From assembly GCA_037577475.1 (NCBI GenBank), contig CM075197.1, positions 18,674,650 through 18,738,649 of the forward strand: 64,000 bases of DNA, in the 5' to 3' direction. The stretch comes from Chaunax sp. Z400. Lineage: Eukaryota; Chordata; Actinopteri; Lophiiformes; Chaunacidae. Position 1 is the stretch's first letter; every line of letters begins with the position of its first letter. Made by a program: the position numbers and the translations under genes. Shown piece after piece: positions 41,901 to 52,813 of this stretch. Under the pieces are notes generated by a model, which ran no database searches, was not told the origin of the DNA, and saw only the letters and a list, made by a program, of their open reading frames with translations.

Positions 41901-42331
41901 TTTCAGTTACAGTGAGGTGAGGTGACAGTTTGTGTGAAGGACCTTTTGACTTCTGATGTTGCTGAGGAGTTTGCAGTGACAGCTAAGCAGCAGATTCCCC
42001 ATAGCAAGACTTCCACACTTCAATGTTTTGACATTAAGTCGTCAGATGACATGAACAAAATATCACTGCAGCTGAGATGTGAAATATTGTGGATCGATGA
42101 AATCTTTGAGCGGGAACGCTCACATCAAGCAGCTGTTTAGTTTTTATTTGAACAATGTTGAGCTCCACTTGTTACTTGTCTCACACAGCCATGGTTTTTA
42201 AATAAACCAATGCCAAACACGTAAATGTAGGCCTATGAACACTCAAGGGATCCAAAAACACACCACTCATTTTTTTACCACAATTTCAGAAAACTTTTTC
42301 TTTATTATGTTAAAATTGGTTTTAGTTTCTG
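38908..42331. other. Non-coding stretch upstream of the receptor gene
   Basis: No exon is recognised. Two blocks, about 40770-41040 and 41150-41480, are rich in TAATTA/ATTA motifs and free of simple repeats (see findings). A minus-strand open frame at 39286-39504 ends near a donor-like site but matches no family I know. Confidence 0.5.
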
Positions 42332-42523
42332 ATGGAGAATGATGCCAGTGTGAACATCCTCCACAGAGTCAGCACCATCTCTGGGCAGCTCAGTGCCATC
42401 CCACAGGGTGACATCTGGAGGCTGTGTCAGTCCATGAGGAGGAGGATTACTGCTGTAATCAATGCTGATGGAGGACACACTGATTATGTGTCTAAATGTC
42501 TCTCTGTTTTTGTTACTGATTAA
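42332..42523 (+). pseudogene. Tc1/mariner transposase C-terminus, remnant
   Basis: An open frame of 63 codons reads IPQGDIWRLCQSMRRRITAV followed by INADGGHTDY. This is the typical end of Tc1-family transposases. The DDE catalytic residues are absent, since the frame covers only about the last 50 residues. It shares nucleotide sequence with the remnant at 13781, including an identical 25-base run around 'aggaggaggattactgctgt', so both derive from one family. Confidence 0.75.
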
Positions 42524-42659
42524 ATTAAGATAATCAGTGCAAAATATAGAGAGTCACCTTAGAACCATTGCCATCATTCTGAAAAGTGAGTCTGTGTAAA
42601 ATCCATCTAAATACTGCAGAAACCCAAAGGGCTTACTGTTTTTTTTTATATGTGATCGG

Positions 42660-42795
42660 CCATGTTTACTTGTTTGTTTGTTTGTTTGCCCAAATGATAT
42701 CTGGAAAAGTTGTCCACGGATTTTGATAAAGTTATGGGTAAGGGTGGGCCAAGGAAAAGATGACTGGATTCTGAGACGGATCTGGGAACAGATGT
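42660..42795 (-). mobile_element. Degenerate teleost dispersed repeat, reverse orientation
   Basis: 'tgtttgtttgtttgtttgcc', 'caaatgatatctggaaaagt', 'tgtccacggattttgataaa' and 'gattctgagacggatctggg' correspond to the other end of the fish repeat family found at 38725 and 60722, read from the opposite strand. Confidence 0.5.
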
Positions 42796-44011
42796 GAATT
42801 CTGTATCAATTTTTTTTTTACTTACTTTTACTTTACTTGAGAAAGGACGTTTTCATCATGTTGCCATGGGCAATTTATGATGTTCTAAGTCGTGTTACTA
42901 ACAGGATTCAGTTTCAGACCATAATCCAGACATCTGGAGGTGGCAGAGCACGGTAACGGAAGGGTGTAGAGACGGGACACTGCCCCTAATATGTTGCTGA
43001 GATGATGCAGACTCAGTCAAGTTTACAGGGTCAAGGAATTCTTAATTTGGCACGAGGCAGATCCAGTAAAGAGACGTCATACGGCAAAATCACCATAGTG
43101 TAGGCCTACCCTATGCTATGGGTGGGTTGGTACAGTAATTGATGGTCTCCTCAGGAATGCAAAATGGAATGCGCATATTGCGCACACATTTCTCCTTTCA
43201 GGGGTCTGGATGCTGATGGAATTTTCCGAAAGGTCTGTGGAAGCGAGAGAACTCCTTTCCAATTGTTTAGGTTTTAGTGAGAATGACGTAAGCCGAGGTC
43301 TGCGCTCTCCGATTGTTTTCTAATTGTCCATTGTGGTGGTCAGTTTAAATTGACATCTTAAATTGGAGCCCTACTTAAATTTCACCGCATCAACATGCTC
43401 AACATTCACTGCGGCTTTCCCTCTCGATGAATTTGACCAAGATGCCATCTGTTTCATTCGGCTCCACCTGTACGCAGGACCGGATCGATACATCTATCAC
43501 AAGGCGCAGCCCCTCTCTCGTTCAGAGGTGAGTCTCTTCCTTTTAACACAGCCGTGCTCTCCAGATGGAGACAGTCAACGGCGCGCATCACGCAGAGCGT
43601 GTTGGAGCTCTGATGAGAGCGAGCAAGTGGCGTTTATAATCTCATTTATCCGACCTTTTTTTGTACCTTTCTTCACGTGTGTAATGCAGACTACATGAAT
43701 GGATTATTTAGAGGGAAGCTGACGTTGCACACAGAGGTTTTCCACTTTGCTGGAGGTGAGATAAACTTCAAGATGAGGAATATGAATCTGCCATAAACAC
43801 TGAAATACTTTCATCCGCGCAGAAGTGGCGTATTTTGCATATAGTGACATTAATTTCAGTTGCAGGTAAGACGATACTTTTGTTGACTTATAGTAGAGTG
43901 GCTGATGAATGTGCACATGCACGAAGATTATGCACATGGTGATTATTATATTCATATGAAGTTGAACAAATGGACAAAATTTAACATGTTCAGTGCTTTA
44001 AGCACTCATCC

Positions 44012-44047
<36 letters not shown>

Positions 44048-44160
44048 TCTATTATACTATTTATTGCAGTGTCTTAATATGATCTGATCTGGAGTTTTAC
44101 AGTTTAAGTGGTAAAATTGTTGCTTTCTTGCACGTGTGCCGCCAAAAACATATCTTGCCA
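42796..44160. other. Upstream flank of sstr2, possible promoter and first exon region
   Basis: The stretch 43180-43640 is richer in G, C and CpG than its surroundings and contains a consensus donor (cagag|gtgagt at 43526-43533). It is a candidate location for the receptor's untranslated first exon, but no transcript start can be read from sequence alone. A (TTA)n repeat lies at 44012-44043. Confidence 0.25.
44012..44043 (+). repeat. (TAT)n microsatellite
   Basis: About ten pure ATT units. Confidence 0.95.
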
Positions 44161-44230
44161 GGTCATCATTGTAAATGAGAAGCTGTTCTCAATTGATTTT
44201 CCTGGTAAAATAAGGGTAAAATAAATAAAT
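44161..44230 (+). mobile_element. 3' tail of a teleost retroposon
   Basis: 'tcattgtaaatgagaagctg', 'ttctcaattgattttcctgg' and 'taaaataagggtaaaataaa' then 'taaat' match the well-known fish tail with consensus 'ttgttctcaatgacttgcctggttaaataaaggttaaataaa'. Only the tail is recognisable. Confidence 0.6.
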
Positions 44231-45610
44231 ATGATTTCATACCACAAAATCCTCCCTTTGCAGAGTTTAACAATGTAAATTAAATGTCTTACTTGACCCC
44301 ATTTCTCACTTTATATTTCAAAGGCCCGATTTGCATGATTAACCTTAAGCATGTAATAATTTATTAATCTCTCATTTTAGGCTAAAAGCAAGAGGAAGAA
44401 AATAATAGAGAGAAAAAAGAGCCATTTTATCAGAAGAGTATTTCATCTGTCATTCTGGTGGCAGTTCTTTATCATTCCTTTGACTGTGCTGGAACTGGGC
44501 TGTTTTTAATAGAAAGAATACCTGTTGCACAGAATGGAATCTGCTTCAAATACAGCAAGTTATCAGGTCACAAAAAACATGTCATGATCGTGACAAATGT
44601 TTACTCACACTACCAGTGATCAGTGACTTGTGATAAATTCCTTCTCATTTAGTGCTTCAAAGAGGGCGTGATGTTATATGCCGTTGGTTTGTTTCTGTAG
44701 GAATAATTAATCATATGTTTATCTGGTGCAGTAAAAGCAATGGGGGTTCAAATTATTGCATTAAACAAAATTCAGCCTGACTCAGGCAATCCACATGTAT
44801 GTACAAATACACAACATTTTCACTGAATTCATACATTTGGTCGCAATGTGTCCACCGTATCCTGCTGCCATGGTGAAAATGATGAACTGGCATAATAAAA
44901 CCTCTTATGTTATTGGCACCAAGTTGTCAGGCCGTGTTTGCCTCCTCTGCATTGCCAGTGACAAGCACTTCAATCTGGCTGTGGAGATGCTATTGGCAGT
45001 GGTGATTCCCCTCAATCAATTACTTCGGCTGAGATTAATTTACACCCATGCCCACCTCCTAATAAACGAAAACAAATGTGTCAGCAGGGAAGTCAGTGCA
45101 ACCCAATGCGACTGATCATGTGAAGGGCATGCATTTCCTCAGACAGAGCTTATGACTTGGGGGTATGCGGACTGATTTCCCTTGGTAGCAGCGCCTGATC
45201 AAACAAACAAACACAAGGAATGTATCTTCCTAAAATAGAAAGCAGTGCCTGAGACCCTGGGGTACTCTTCTTTACACAAACTATCAATCAGGTTGGTTCT
45301 CAACAAAGAGGCTTCAGATAGTTCGCTGTACCATTGAACACCAGGGTGACTTATTTTTTAGATTAGAGTATTATTGTATTGTCTGTCATCTTTCAAAGTG
45401 TTCCATTTTCAAAATGCCACCTGATAGCTGTTCATTGCTTCCAGATCAATTGGTTCAATAGACTCATAGCCATCAGCAGAGGAAGGAACAGGAACATTTA
45501 GTATCTAATGAAGACGATTGGATCTCATTTGGCTTCTTCTGGAAAGCACGAAATCAATACACATACACATGTGAAGTGGAACGTCTTCTTAATTCTCTGA
45601 CTGACGTAAG
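44231..45610. other. Non-coding, likely intron in the sstr2 5' UTR or proximal upstream region
   Basis: No exon recognised. The 106-residue open frame at 44795-45115 has no family resemblance and is taken as chance. Confidence 0.4.
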
Positions 45611-45650
45611 CCTTTATGTGTGCAGGTGAGATGCCATAATCCAAAGCATC
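45611..45650 (+). promoter_or_regulatory. sstr2: Probable splice acceptor and 5' UTR start of the sstr2 coding exon
   Basis: A pyrimidine-containing stretch ending in tgtgtgcag at 45625 is followed by 25 bases and then the receptor ATG. It fits an intron in the 5' UTR just before an otherwise intronless reading frame, a layout known for SSTR2 genes. The polypyrimidine tract is weak, so the acceptor is only likely. Confidence 0.4.
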
Positions 45651-46763
45651 ATGGACTCCTGGATCTTCCCATCATCTCATCTGAACCTGTCAGAGAACCT
45701 CATGTATGACAGCTTTGAGCAGGGCAATGATTCCGTCCTCCATGGGAACTACACAGATCACAGCTTGAACAAAACCAGCACAGTGGTCATCACCTGCATG
45801 TATTTTCTGGTTTGCACCGTGGGGCTCTGTGGAAACTCCCTCGTGATCTACGTCATCCTGCGCTACGCCAAGATGAAGACGGTTACCAACATCTACATCC
45901 TCAACCTGGCAGTAGCTGATGTGCTTTTTATGCTGGGCCTGCCGTTCATCGCCATCCAGCTAGCGCTGGTCCATTGGCCGTTCGGTCCTGTGCTCTGCAG
46001 GGTGGTGATGACCGTCGACTCCCTGAACCAGTTCACATCTATCTTCTGCCTGATGGTCATGAGCATCGACCGCTATCTCGCTGTGGTACATCCCATTAAG
46101 TCCACAAAGTGGCGCAAGCCACGCATGGCAAAGACTATTAACATAACAGTGTGGGGCGTGTCACTGATGGTAAACATGCCCATCGTTATCTACAGCGGCA
46201 TCATCACGAAGCACGATGGCTGCTTCTGCACCATTGTGTGGCCTGAGCCTCAAGAGGCGTACTACACAGCGTTCATGTTCTACACTTTCATCCTGGGCTT
46301 CTTCCTGCCTCTCATGGTCATCTGCCTTTGCTACTTGTTCATCATTATCAAGGTAAAATCCTCAGGCATCCGCGTGGGCTCCTCTAAGAGGAAGCGCTCA
46401 GAGAGGAAGGTAACTCGGATGGTGTCCATCGTGGTGGCAGTGTTTATCTTCTGCTGGCTGCCTTTCTACGTCTTCAACGTCACCTCCGTGACAGGAACCA
46501 TCAGCACCACCCCCTTCCTGAGGAGCACCTTTGCTTTCGTGGTGGTTCTGGGATACGCCAACAGCTGCGCCAACCCCATCCTCTACGCCTTCCTCTCGGA
46601 GAACTTCAAGAAGAGTTTCCAGAATGTTTTGTGTCTTAAGAAGGTGGGTGGGCTCGATGAGGTCGAGCGCAGCAATAGTCAGCAGGATAAGTCTCGCATG
46701 ATGAATGACCCCACAGAGACCCAAAGTACTCTGCTGAATGGTGACCTGCAGACCAGCATCTGA
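45651..46763 (+). CDS. sstr2: Somatostatin receptor type 2-like GPCR, intact single coding exon
   Basis: This 370-residue class A receptor would bind somatostatin at the plasma membrane and couple to Gi/o. Seen: four N-glycosylation sequons in the N-terminal tail (Asn12, 26, 33, 40); seven hydrophobic segments from about residue 44 to 313; Asp123 in TM3, the ligand-amine counter-ion; DRY at 140-142; Cys116 and Cys193 for the usual loop disulfide; CWLPF in TM6; and the somatostatin-receptor signature YANSCANPILY at 302-312. Cys328 is a likely palmitoylation site. The C-terminus TLLNGDLQTSI matches mammalian SSTR2 and ends in a class I PDZ ligand, which argues against SSTR3 or SSTR5. Asn276 and Phe294, the TM6/TM7 residues known to give SSTR2 its octreotide selectivity, are both present. 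The ATG has A at -3 and G at +4. Odd: an additional Cys191 in the second extracellular loop, which is one residue shorter than in human. Which teleost SSTR2 paralogue this is cannot be decided here. Confidence 0.93.
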   Translation: MDSWIFPSSHLNLSENLMYDSFEQGNDSVLHGNYTDHSLNKTSTVVITCMYFLVCTVGLCGNSLVIYVILRYAKMKTVTNIYILNLAVADVLFMLGLPFIAIQLALVHWPFGPVLCRVVMTVDSLNQFTSIFCLMVMSIDRYLAVVHPIKSTKWRKPRMAKTINITVWGVSLMVNMPIVIYSGIITKHDGCFCTIVWPEPQEAYYTAFMFYTFILGFFLPLMVICLCYLFIIIKVKSSGIRVGSSKRKRSERKVTRMVSIVVAVFIFCWLPFYVFNVTSVTGTISTTPFLRSTFAFVVVLGYANSCANPILYAFLSENFKKSFQNVLCLKKVGGLDEVERSNSQQDKSRMMNDPTETQSTLLNGDLQTSI

Positions 46764-48436
46764 GAGGAAGGTGACAGGACCCACTCATAAGGACAGTGAA
46801 TAACAGTCAGCAGGTATACACAACAGAGAGACGACATTATGAAATATTCAACAAGGAGTGCACAGAGATGGACAAAGCAGCAACAGAATTTCAAAATAAA
46901 ACACACAGAAAACACATATCTTTTTGACACATTGTTGGGTTTCCTTGGATGTAAGCAAATCCATTATAAAACAACTAGGAGTCCATTAAAATGTTTGCGC
47001 TTAAATGAAAATTGAATGTTTGACTGTTTGTTCTGTGTATTGACTCTAAGGCAAGGTGCACGGATGTCCACTTGCAAATGTACAGACCTAGGTTATATAC
47101 ACAGTTTACAACAGAGTGCCTGTCATAGGTTTTCATGGTCCTGTATGGTGTAAAAATAAGAACATAACAATGTGCTTGTATGCTGTAAAACAACACTGCC
47201 GTTAAACCTGTCAACCTTATAATTTGTCTATTTTTGTTGCAGGATTTACTGTAAATAACTGTACAGAAAACATGTAGAAGTCAGGGGAAGGATTTTATAT
47301 TTATTGTCGTGTAGTTTTGAAACTCTAAATTCGACTTGTAAATAAGTGATGTTTTTCTTTTCTTTTCTTTTTTTTTTAACGGTAATGAATGTCAGTGTTC
47401 CTTTGTCCAACAGCTGGATTGAATGTGTCCAATTTTACTTGTTATAGAAACACATCAAAAGTAAATGTGACTAAAAGTGATCAGTCGTGCCGGGAAATAT
47501 TTCAGGCTGTGATACTTGCTGCTCCATCATAATTACAAGTCTAATTTATATGATATTAAGGGTACTGGTTTGTTCACTATAGCAAACCAATTTCTAACCA
47601 AAGTGCTGCTAAGATGTATAGAAAATCCACTACAGTGTTGTACAGTGTTATATCAAGTAATGTCTGCACTGACTTTCTGTAACAACTTTTCTTCATCATG
47701 GCTTATTTACCATGTATATCATGTTACAGTACCTGCTTGCATGATTCCAAGTTATTCAGTTTGATTGCTGACTAGTTTTATATGTCCATCTAAGAGTTAA
47801 AACCTGCAGATATTTTGTAAATTATTACCTGTCCACCTATCTCTTTGACTGAGCACTGTTTTCCTGTATTTGGGTGGAGTTATAAGAAGCTATAAGAGGC
47901 GGATTGGTCACTGCTTATTGTGTGGGTCACACAAAACAATGTGTGATCCCTGTCTCTGTGTGTCTTTGGTGATTCCTCTGTTCCCGTATTTTCTTTAACT
48001 ATATAGTATTTCACTTTTATTGTGAGAAGACTTGTAAACACTTTGTATGCCGACACTGACCAACCCACCTCTTATAATCTGTGGCATTTGGGAGGCCATA
48101 TTTCGAATGTGTTTTCTCCTCCCGGTATCTAAGAGACATGGATTTGTGAAGGGCTAGAACACTTATCTTCAAGAGGCTCTGGTGTTCCTTTATCATCACC
48201 ACTGTGCTGCTCCAGGAGTCACATTTCACCCTGCCATCCTGTGACTCCTTGTCTGTTGCTGTGGCCAGATGACTATCAATGTAAGTTATTAAAAATGTAC
48301 CCAACATCTGGAGGCTCCCTCATATCACATACACCAGTGTTACATTGGCATCAGATCAGATCTCTGACAAAAGATGTGAGGAAAATTAAGTCACATGGTT
48401 TTGAAAATGTGCATATAGCTTCTTCATATGTCAAGT

Positions 48437-48588
<152 letters not shown>

Positions 48589-49310
48589 CAGCCATGGCTA
48601 ATCAAATTCCATATGCAGTCTCTCTCTGTATAATTGTGGAATTGGTTACCTGGACTGTAACTAAAGATATGACACACTTCTAAGTGTCCTGTATTTCCAT
48701 AGAAACAGGAGCTAAGAGTGTGGATCCCATTAATACATTCCTTAGCAACATAATGATACAGAGACGACAACATGACTTTCGACTGTAGTTATTGCTAAGA
48801 TGACAGAAGCACTGAGAACACCGTCTTCTGAGCAGTGAAGCCAAACACCTCTGTAAGATTAAACTTGGTTGATGTAGTTTGTTTGCGTTAGCACTGCACA
48901 CTAACACAAGTCTTTACGCCTCACTCACCGTGTCAGAATTATCACAACAATGGCGTTTACTGTGACTTAATGCAGACTGGGCAAGCATACATTGTACAAT
49001 ATCATCCAGTTGTTTTAGTGATTATGATTCTACTTTTATTACAAAATTCTTTCACTTTATTTATAGGATTTTTTTTAAATAGCTGCATTTTTTAAGACTG
49101 CATTGCAGATTTTCTACGTGGGATTTGTTTCATTTGTTGTTGTTTTTATGCTCAAATGCTGTGTCTCATGAACCGTTATAGTTGTGTTTTCCCATTTCTG
49201 TAAAAAGATTGCTTTATATATGACCTCAAGAGTCTCTGCTCAGTTTGATGATACTGAACCGCCACATCTGATGTAGTAACTGAAGTTTGTTTTTAGTTGC
49301 GTTGAATCTA

Positions 49311-49316
49311 AATAAA
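49311..49316 (+). terminator. Candidate poly(A) signal for sstr2
   Basis: AATAAA is followed within about 40 bases by a T/G-rich stretch (tttttcgcatggtgtggt), the expected downstream element. An earlier AATAAA at 46895 is an alternative that would give a short 3' UTR. Confidence 0.4.
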
Positions 49317-49335
49317 GTAAGTAATAAGTGACATT

Positions 49336-50335
49336 TTTCGCATGGTGTGGTATTATTGGAACGGCCCTTTGTGAAAGATTATAAATAAACATAAAAATCT
49401 TAATTGGCTGTATTAATTTCAACAGTAAATATGTTTTTATATTAAAATTAATATTTTCCACTTGACAATGATTTCCAAGACATTTACAAGTCATCAAAAA
49501 TCCCATGTACAAATTAAAAAGTTACTGAAAAGATTACATGTGACAATACCTTCTAATTACTGTAGGAAAATGCTGCATGTTTTTTGACTTTGATTGAAGG
49601 TGTACACATTTATTTTCTTTACATGTCTTTAGACTGGAGTTTGTCCACATACCTGCATTAAACACAATCCTGAATGCAGATTTCAATTTTTTTTTCTGAC
49701 CTAATATTCAGCTTCGTGGTTTGACCACAGAGTGGCGCCATAATCAAGTGCATGAATCAGCCTGCTCCAACGACAGACACTAAACTTTTGAGTAGTTTTT
49801 GAAAAGCAAACGTGTTTCGATGTGTTCAGTCTTTCAACTCTTTTCAAATAAAAGGTACCGTTTCCTTTGTAAGTACCTCTACCACGAAAGAACACTGGCG
49901 GTAACACAAGCTAAGCCGCTTCCCACATCACTCATGTCACAAACTAGTGATTAAAATCTGGGAAATATTCTGATGAAGTGGAGTGTGAAAGGAAGAATGA
50001 GACAATAGACGGCACATAGACATTCCAGTTTTGTTCCGGGTTTAATCACTGAAACGGATAATGAAGCTCTCCTCTTCCTTTTCGTTTCAGCTCTGTCCCT
50101 GAATGTCCTTGGGTGGCCTTGAGTGCTTTGTGAAACATCAATACCATAGTGCGACCATTACAGAAGTCTTTGATTTTTTTTTTTTTTTATGGATCAGAAA
50201 CCCACTGATGCACTGTAGCTGAGGTTTAGCAGCAGACCTAAGGATATGCATGTTAATTTTCAATTACAGAGCAGCTAAACAAACAGGGGTTGTGGTTTTG
50301 ATGTGGTATTACTTTTGTGACAAGTTAAAGCCCTC
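49336..50335. other. Intergenic gap between convergent sstr2 and usp22
   Basis: About 1 kb of AT-rich sequence lies between the two predicted poly(A) sites. No exon, RNA gene or recognisable repeat is seen in it. It holds a further AATAAA on the plus strand at 49384. Confidence 0.5.
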
Positions 50336-50355
50336 ATCTTATACATAAGTGACTT

Positions 50356-50361
50356 TTTATT
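50356..50361 (-). terminator. usp22: Candidate poly(A) signal for usp22
   Basis: TTTATT on the plus strand is AATAAA on the minus strand. It is the first canonical signal I find downstream of the usp22 stop. ATTAAA variants closer to the stop (for example near 50979) are alternatives. Confidence 0.4.
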
Positions 50362-51547
50362 CAGTATTTTTTTTTTTTATACATACACAATCAGTGATAC
50401 GACACAACAAACCACAACACCCTGATGTGTATGTGTATTACCTGAAGTCTGACTTGACAGCATACTGATTGAATAGAGCACTGGGTTTACTGCACTGCAG
50501 AGGCAAAGACTCACCATGAACCAAACCGGTCTAGACCTGCCGCCCAGTTGCCATGGAGAAGATTAACACTGACGAATTCAGAGCCAGCCTGTTGGTCGCA
50601 CAGTTCCAATATATGTGAAATGTGTTTTACCATCTATGTATCTCGCATGATCATCTTCCCATTGCAAAACTGAACAAACATGGGCAGCAGGCCTTGAGGC
50701 ATTATTGGGTGCAATTTTTCACATTATATAAGCTCATGAGAGCCCAGTCGCATGCAGTGTTGTTAAATGTGTTTTTTTTCCTCTCTTCTTGCACAGAACA
50801 TTCAAGGTGTTCAATGAAGACAGACCACAGCATTATTATAGGACCCTCATCTGGAGTTCATGTATCGAGTCTTCTCTTCAAAATGCCATATGAAACCCAA
50901 AGCTCACATTCAACATACAAATTCATAAACAGCAACAAAAAAAAAAAAAGAAAGGAAAAAAAAAACAGGTGAGCAGATTTAATCATCACCATCATTATAC
51001 CAACAATTCCACAAGAATGAATGTATAATACGTCCAAAAACATTTCCAGTACTAGGAAAGCGAGGGACATGTGAGTGTACTGAAAACTTTAAAAAAAATA
51101 AAGACACTGAAAAGAACAGTAAACAAATGCTCATAATTCATTGAGTTGCTAAAAAAATAGATATTCCCTGCCCTCAACCAGACTTAAAAATAAAACAATC
51201 AACACAGTAAATAATGGAACATGAGCACACTCAGGTCCAAATCTGCTTAGTTTCCATGGCAGCACTTCCCCAGCCACTGGCAAAGGCAGCGTCTCTGAGC
51301 TCTCCAATATTTTTTATGTTCTTAAAAAATAGATGCATACTAGATTTATACAGTATTTCATAACTAAAGTCACAAATGATAAGAATCATAACCATACTTT
51401 TAAAAATGTCCTTGCAAAGTTCATAATACGTTGATTCTATTCTTATTAATTTTTTTGTTCAGTCCCATATGCATATGACAACACACTTGTCTTCCATCAT
51501 GAACAAGTTAAATGCTTGGTCAGTTGAAATGAGAGCACCATGGGGGG

Positions 51548-51550
<3 letters not shown>

Positions 51551-51625
<75 letters not shown>
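51551..51625 (+). repeat. (GT)n microsatellite, about 37 units
   Basis: Pure alternating GT of 75 bases inside the predicted usp22 3' UTR, so the transcript would carry AC repeats. Confidence 0.98.
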
Positions 51626-51627
<2 letters not shown>

Positions 51628-51772
51628 GAGTCAGAATACTGTAAGGGGAAGAAAAAAAACCCAGATGTGCCCAATCAACATGACTGCTGTTCACACTTAG
51701 ACCGTGTCCCTGCAGCAGGAAGGGGGCAGGAGAGAGAGTGTGAGGGGTGTGGGGCCTCTTCCCTCTGCCCTG

Positions 51773-51889
51773 ACTCTTCTTCTTCTTCTTCTTCCTCTTC
51801 TCTTCATTCAGTTTTGCCGAGAAGATACCAAGAAGTAGCTCAGTGCTTTTGTTTTCTTTCTCTCTCTCTCTGTCTCTCTCTCTCTCTCT
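51773..51889 (+). repeat. CTT and CT simple repeats
   Basis: A CTT run at 51773-51801 and a nearly pure CT run at 51856-51889 are separated by unique sequence, all within the predicted usp22 3' UTR (GA-rich in the sense strand). Confidence 0.9.
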
Positions 51890-52065
51890 TTTGGAAGGTT
51901 GCATGATTTCACACGTCTTTTGATTGCTCTCCTCCAGAGCCGCAGGAGTAGACTGGTAAGTCAAGAGTTTCAGGTAGGTTTGTGTGTTTTCTGTTTCATC
52001 CTGTCCCCAGTCCCTTGACTCTCGAATTTGAAGCAGTGGTTCCTCATGGTCAGCGGTCACAAAGA

Positions 52066-52108
52066 CTACTCATACTCAAGGAACTGTTTATGGTAGAATA
52101 AGAGATAC
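52066..52108 (-). CDS. usp22: usp22 exon 13: C-terminus and stop
   Basis: The acceptor is ctcctccgtag. The exon encodes GYLLFYHKQFLEYE and a TAG stop at 52066-52068. FYHKQFLEYE is the exact C-terminus of vertebrate USP22 and differs from USP27X and USP51, which continue past it. Confidence 0.96.
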
Positions 52109-52197
52109 CTACGGAGGAGGAAAAAACACATTTGATTCAGATTTCACACTTGTGTGGCATTTTAGTAGTACAGATAATGTCTTCTTTCAATTCTTAC

Positions 52198-52347
52198 CCT
52201 TCACTATCAAGTACGTCTTTAATGCTGGCCTTGGTGATTATCGCATCGTCACATTTGAACCACTGATCTTTGTGCTGACGGATGAAGCTGGTGTAGTGGC
52301 CACTTTCTAATGTGCCTTGGTGGTTAACCACCGCAAACAAGGAATAC
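52198..52347 (-). CDS. usp22: usp22 exon 12: catalytic His box
   Basis: The acceptor is cttttctttccag and the donor is gtaagaa. The exon encodes YSLFAVVNHQGTLESGHYTS, with the catalytic His in ESGHYTS (His479 in human), then FIRQHKDQWFKCDDAIITKA with the partner Asp in CDD, and SIKDVLDSEG. All residues of the Cys-His-Asp triad are therefore intact across exons 5 and 12. Confidence 0.97.
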
Positions 52348-52750
52348 CTGGAAAGAAAAGGCAAAAGAAATATGAATTTGTCTGTTGTGTGACTTCACTT
52401 TACACAAGTATCCTATAATGTAGCATTACCCTCCCCATAGTGGCCTTCATTTGCCTTGAACTCCATACTGTTGCTGCTTAAGAGTCTTTATTCAAGGCCT
52501 CATTAAGGAGAAACTTATGTTCTAACTAAAGCCACTAAAGCAACCTGTCATTGGGATTAAGACCGTTAATTCCCAATAGATGTCCTGGGTCTGTTCTAAA
52601 TGTAAGGATGAAGCTCTTAAAAGGCTTCAAATTGATTTCATTTGGGAAAGTCACAGCTGGATACCTCAGGTCATTAGCATGTGTTGTTGTGATGCAGTAG
52701 AGTCTAACAAAATCGGATTGCTGTGATACACGTTAGTAAAAGATACTCAC

Positions 52751-52813
52751 TTATTATCGTTGTTCAATACATCAACCGTCTGTTGATACTGTCCGTTCAT
52801 TCTGCTCTCTTTA
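52751..52813 (-). CDS. usp22: usp22 exon 11: short 63-base exon
   Basis: The acceptor is tttcctgcag and the donor is gtgagta. The exon encodes (S)KESRMNGQYQQTVDVLNNDN. The TVDVL stretch, where human has PTDSL, is the most divergent patch in the catalytic domain. It was placed by phase between exons 10 and 12. Confidence 0.93.

Larger units (their letters stand above)
50336..52065 (-). other. usp22: Predicted usp22 3' UTR
   Basis: About 1.7 kb lies between the stop and the first canonical AATAAA on the minus strand. It contains, in sense, GA-rich tracts (51856-51889 and 51773-51801 on the plus strand as CT and CTT) and an AC repeat. No coding potential is seen on either strand. The extent is inferred from the poly(A) signal. 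Confidence 0.45.

Noticed and set aside
43363..43698. 111-residue open frame upstream of sstr2
   Set aside because: No family resemblance. The sequence may be a non-coding first exon, but the frame itself is not supported.
46398..46784. 128-residue minus-strand open frame over the receptor
   Set aside because: It is the antisense shadow of the sstr2 coding exon, with a composition expected from the opposite strand and no family match.
51469..52060. 145- and 187-residue open frames
   Set aside because: They run through GT, CT and CTT simple repeats in the usp22 3' UTR. No conserved domain is seen.
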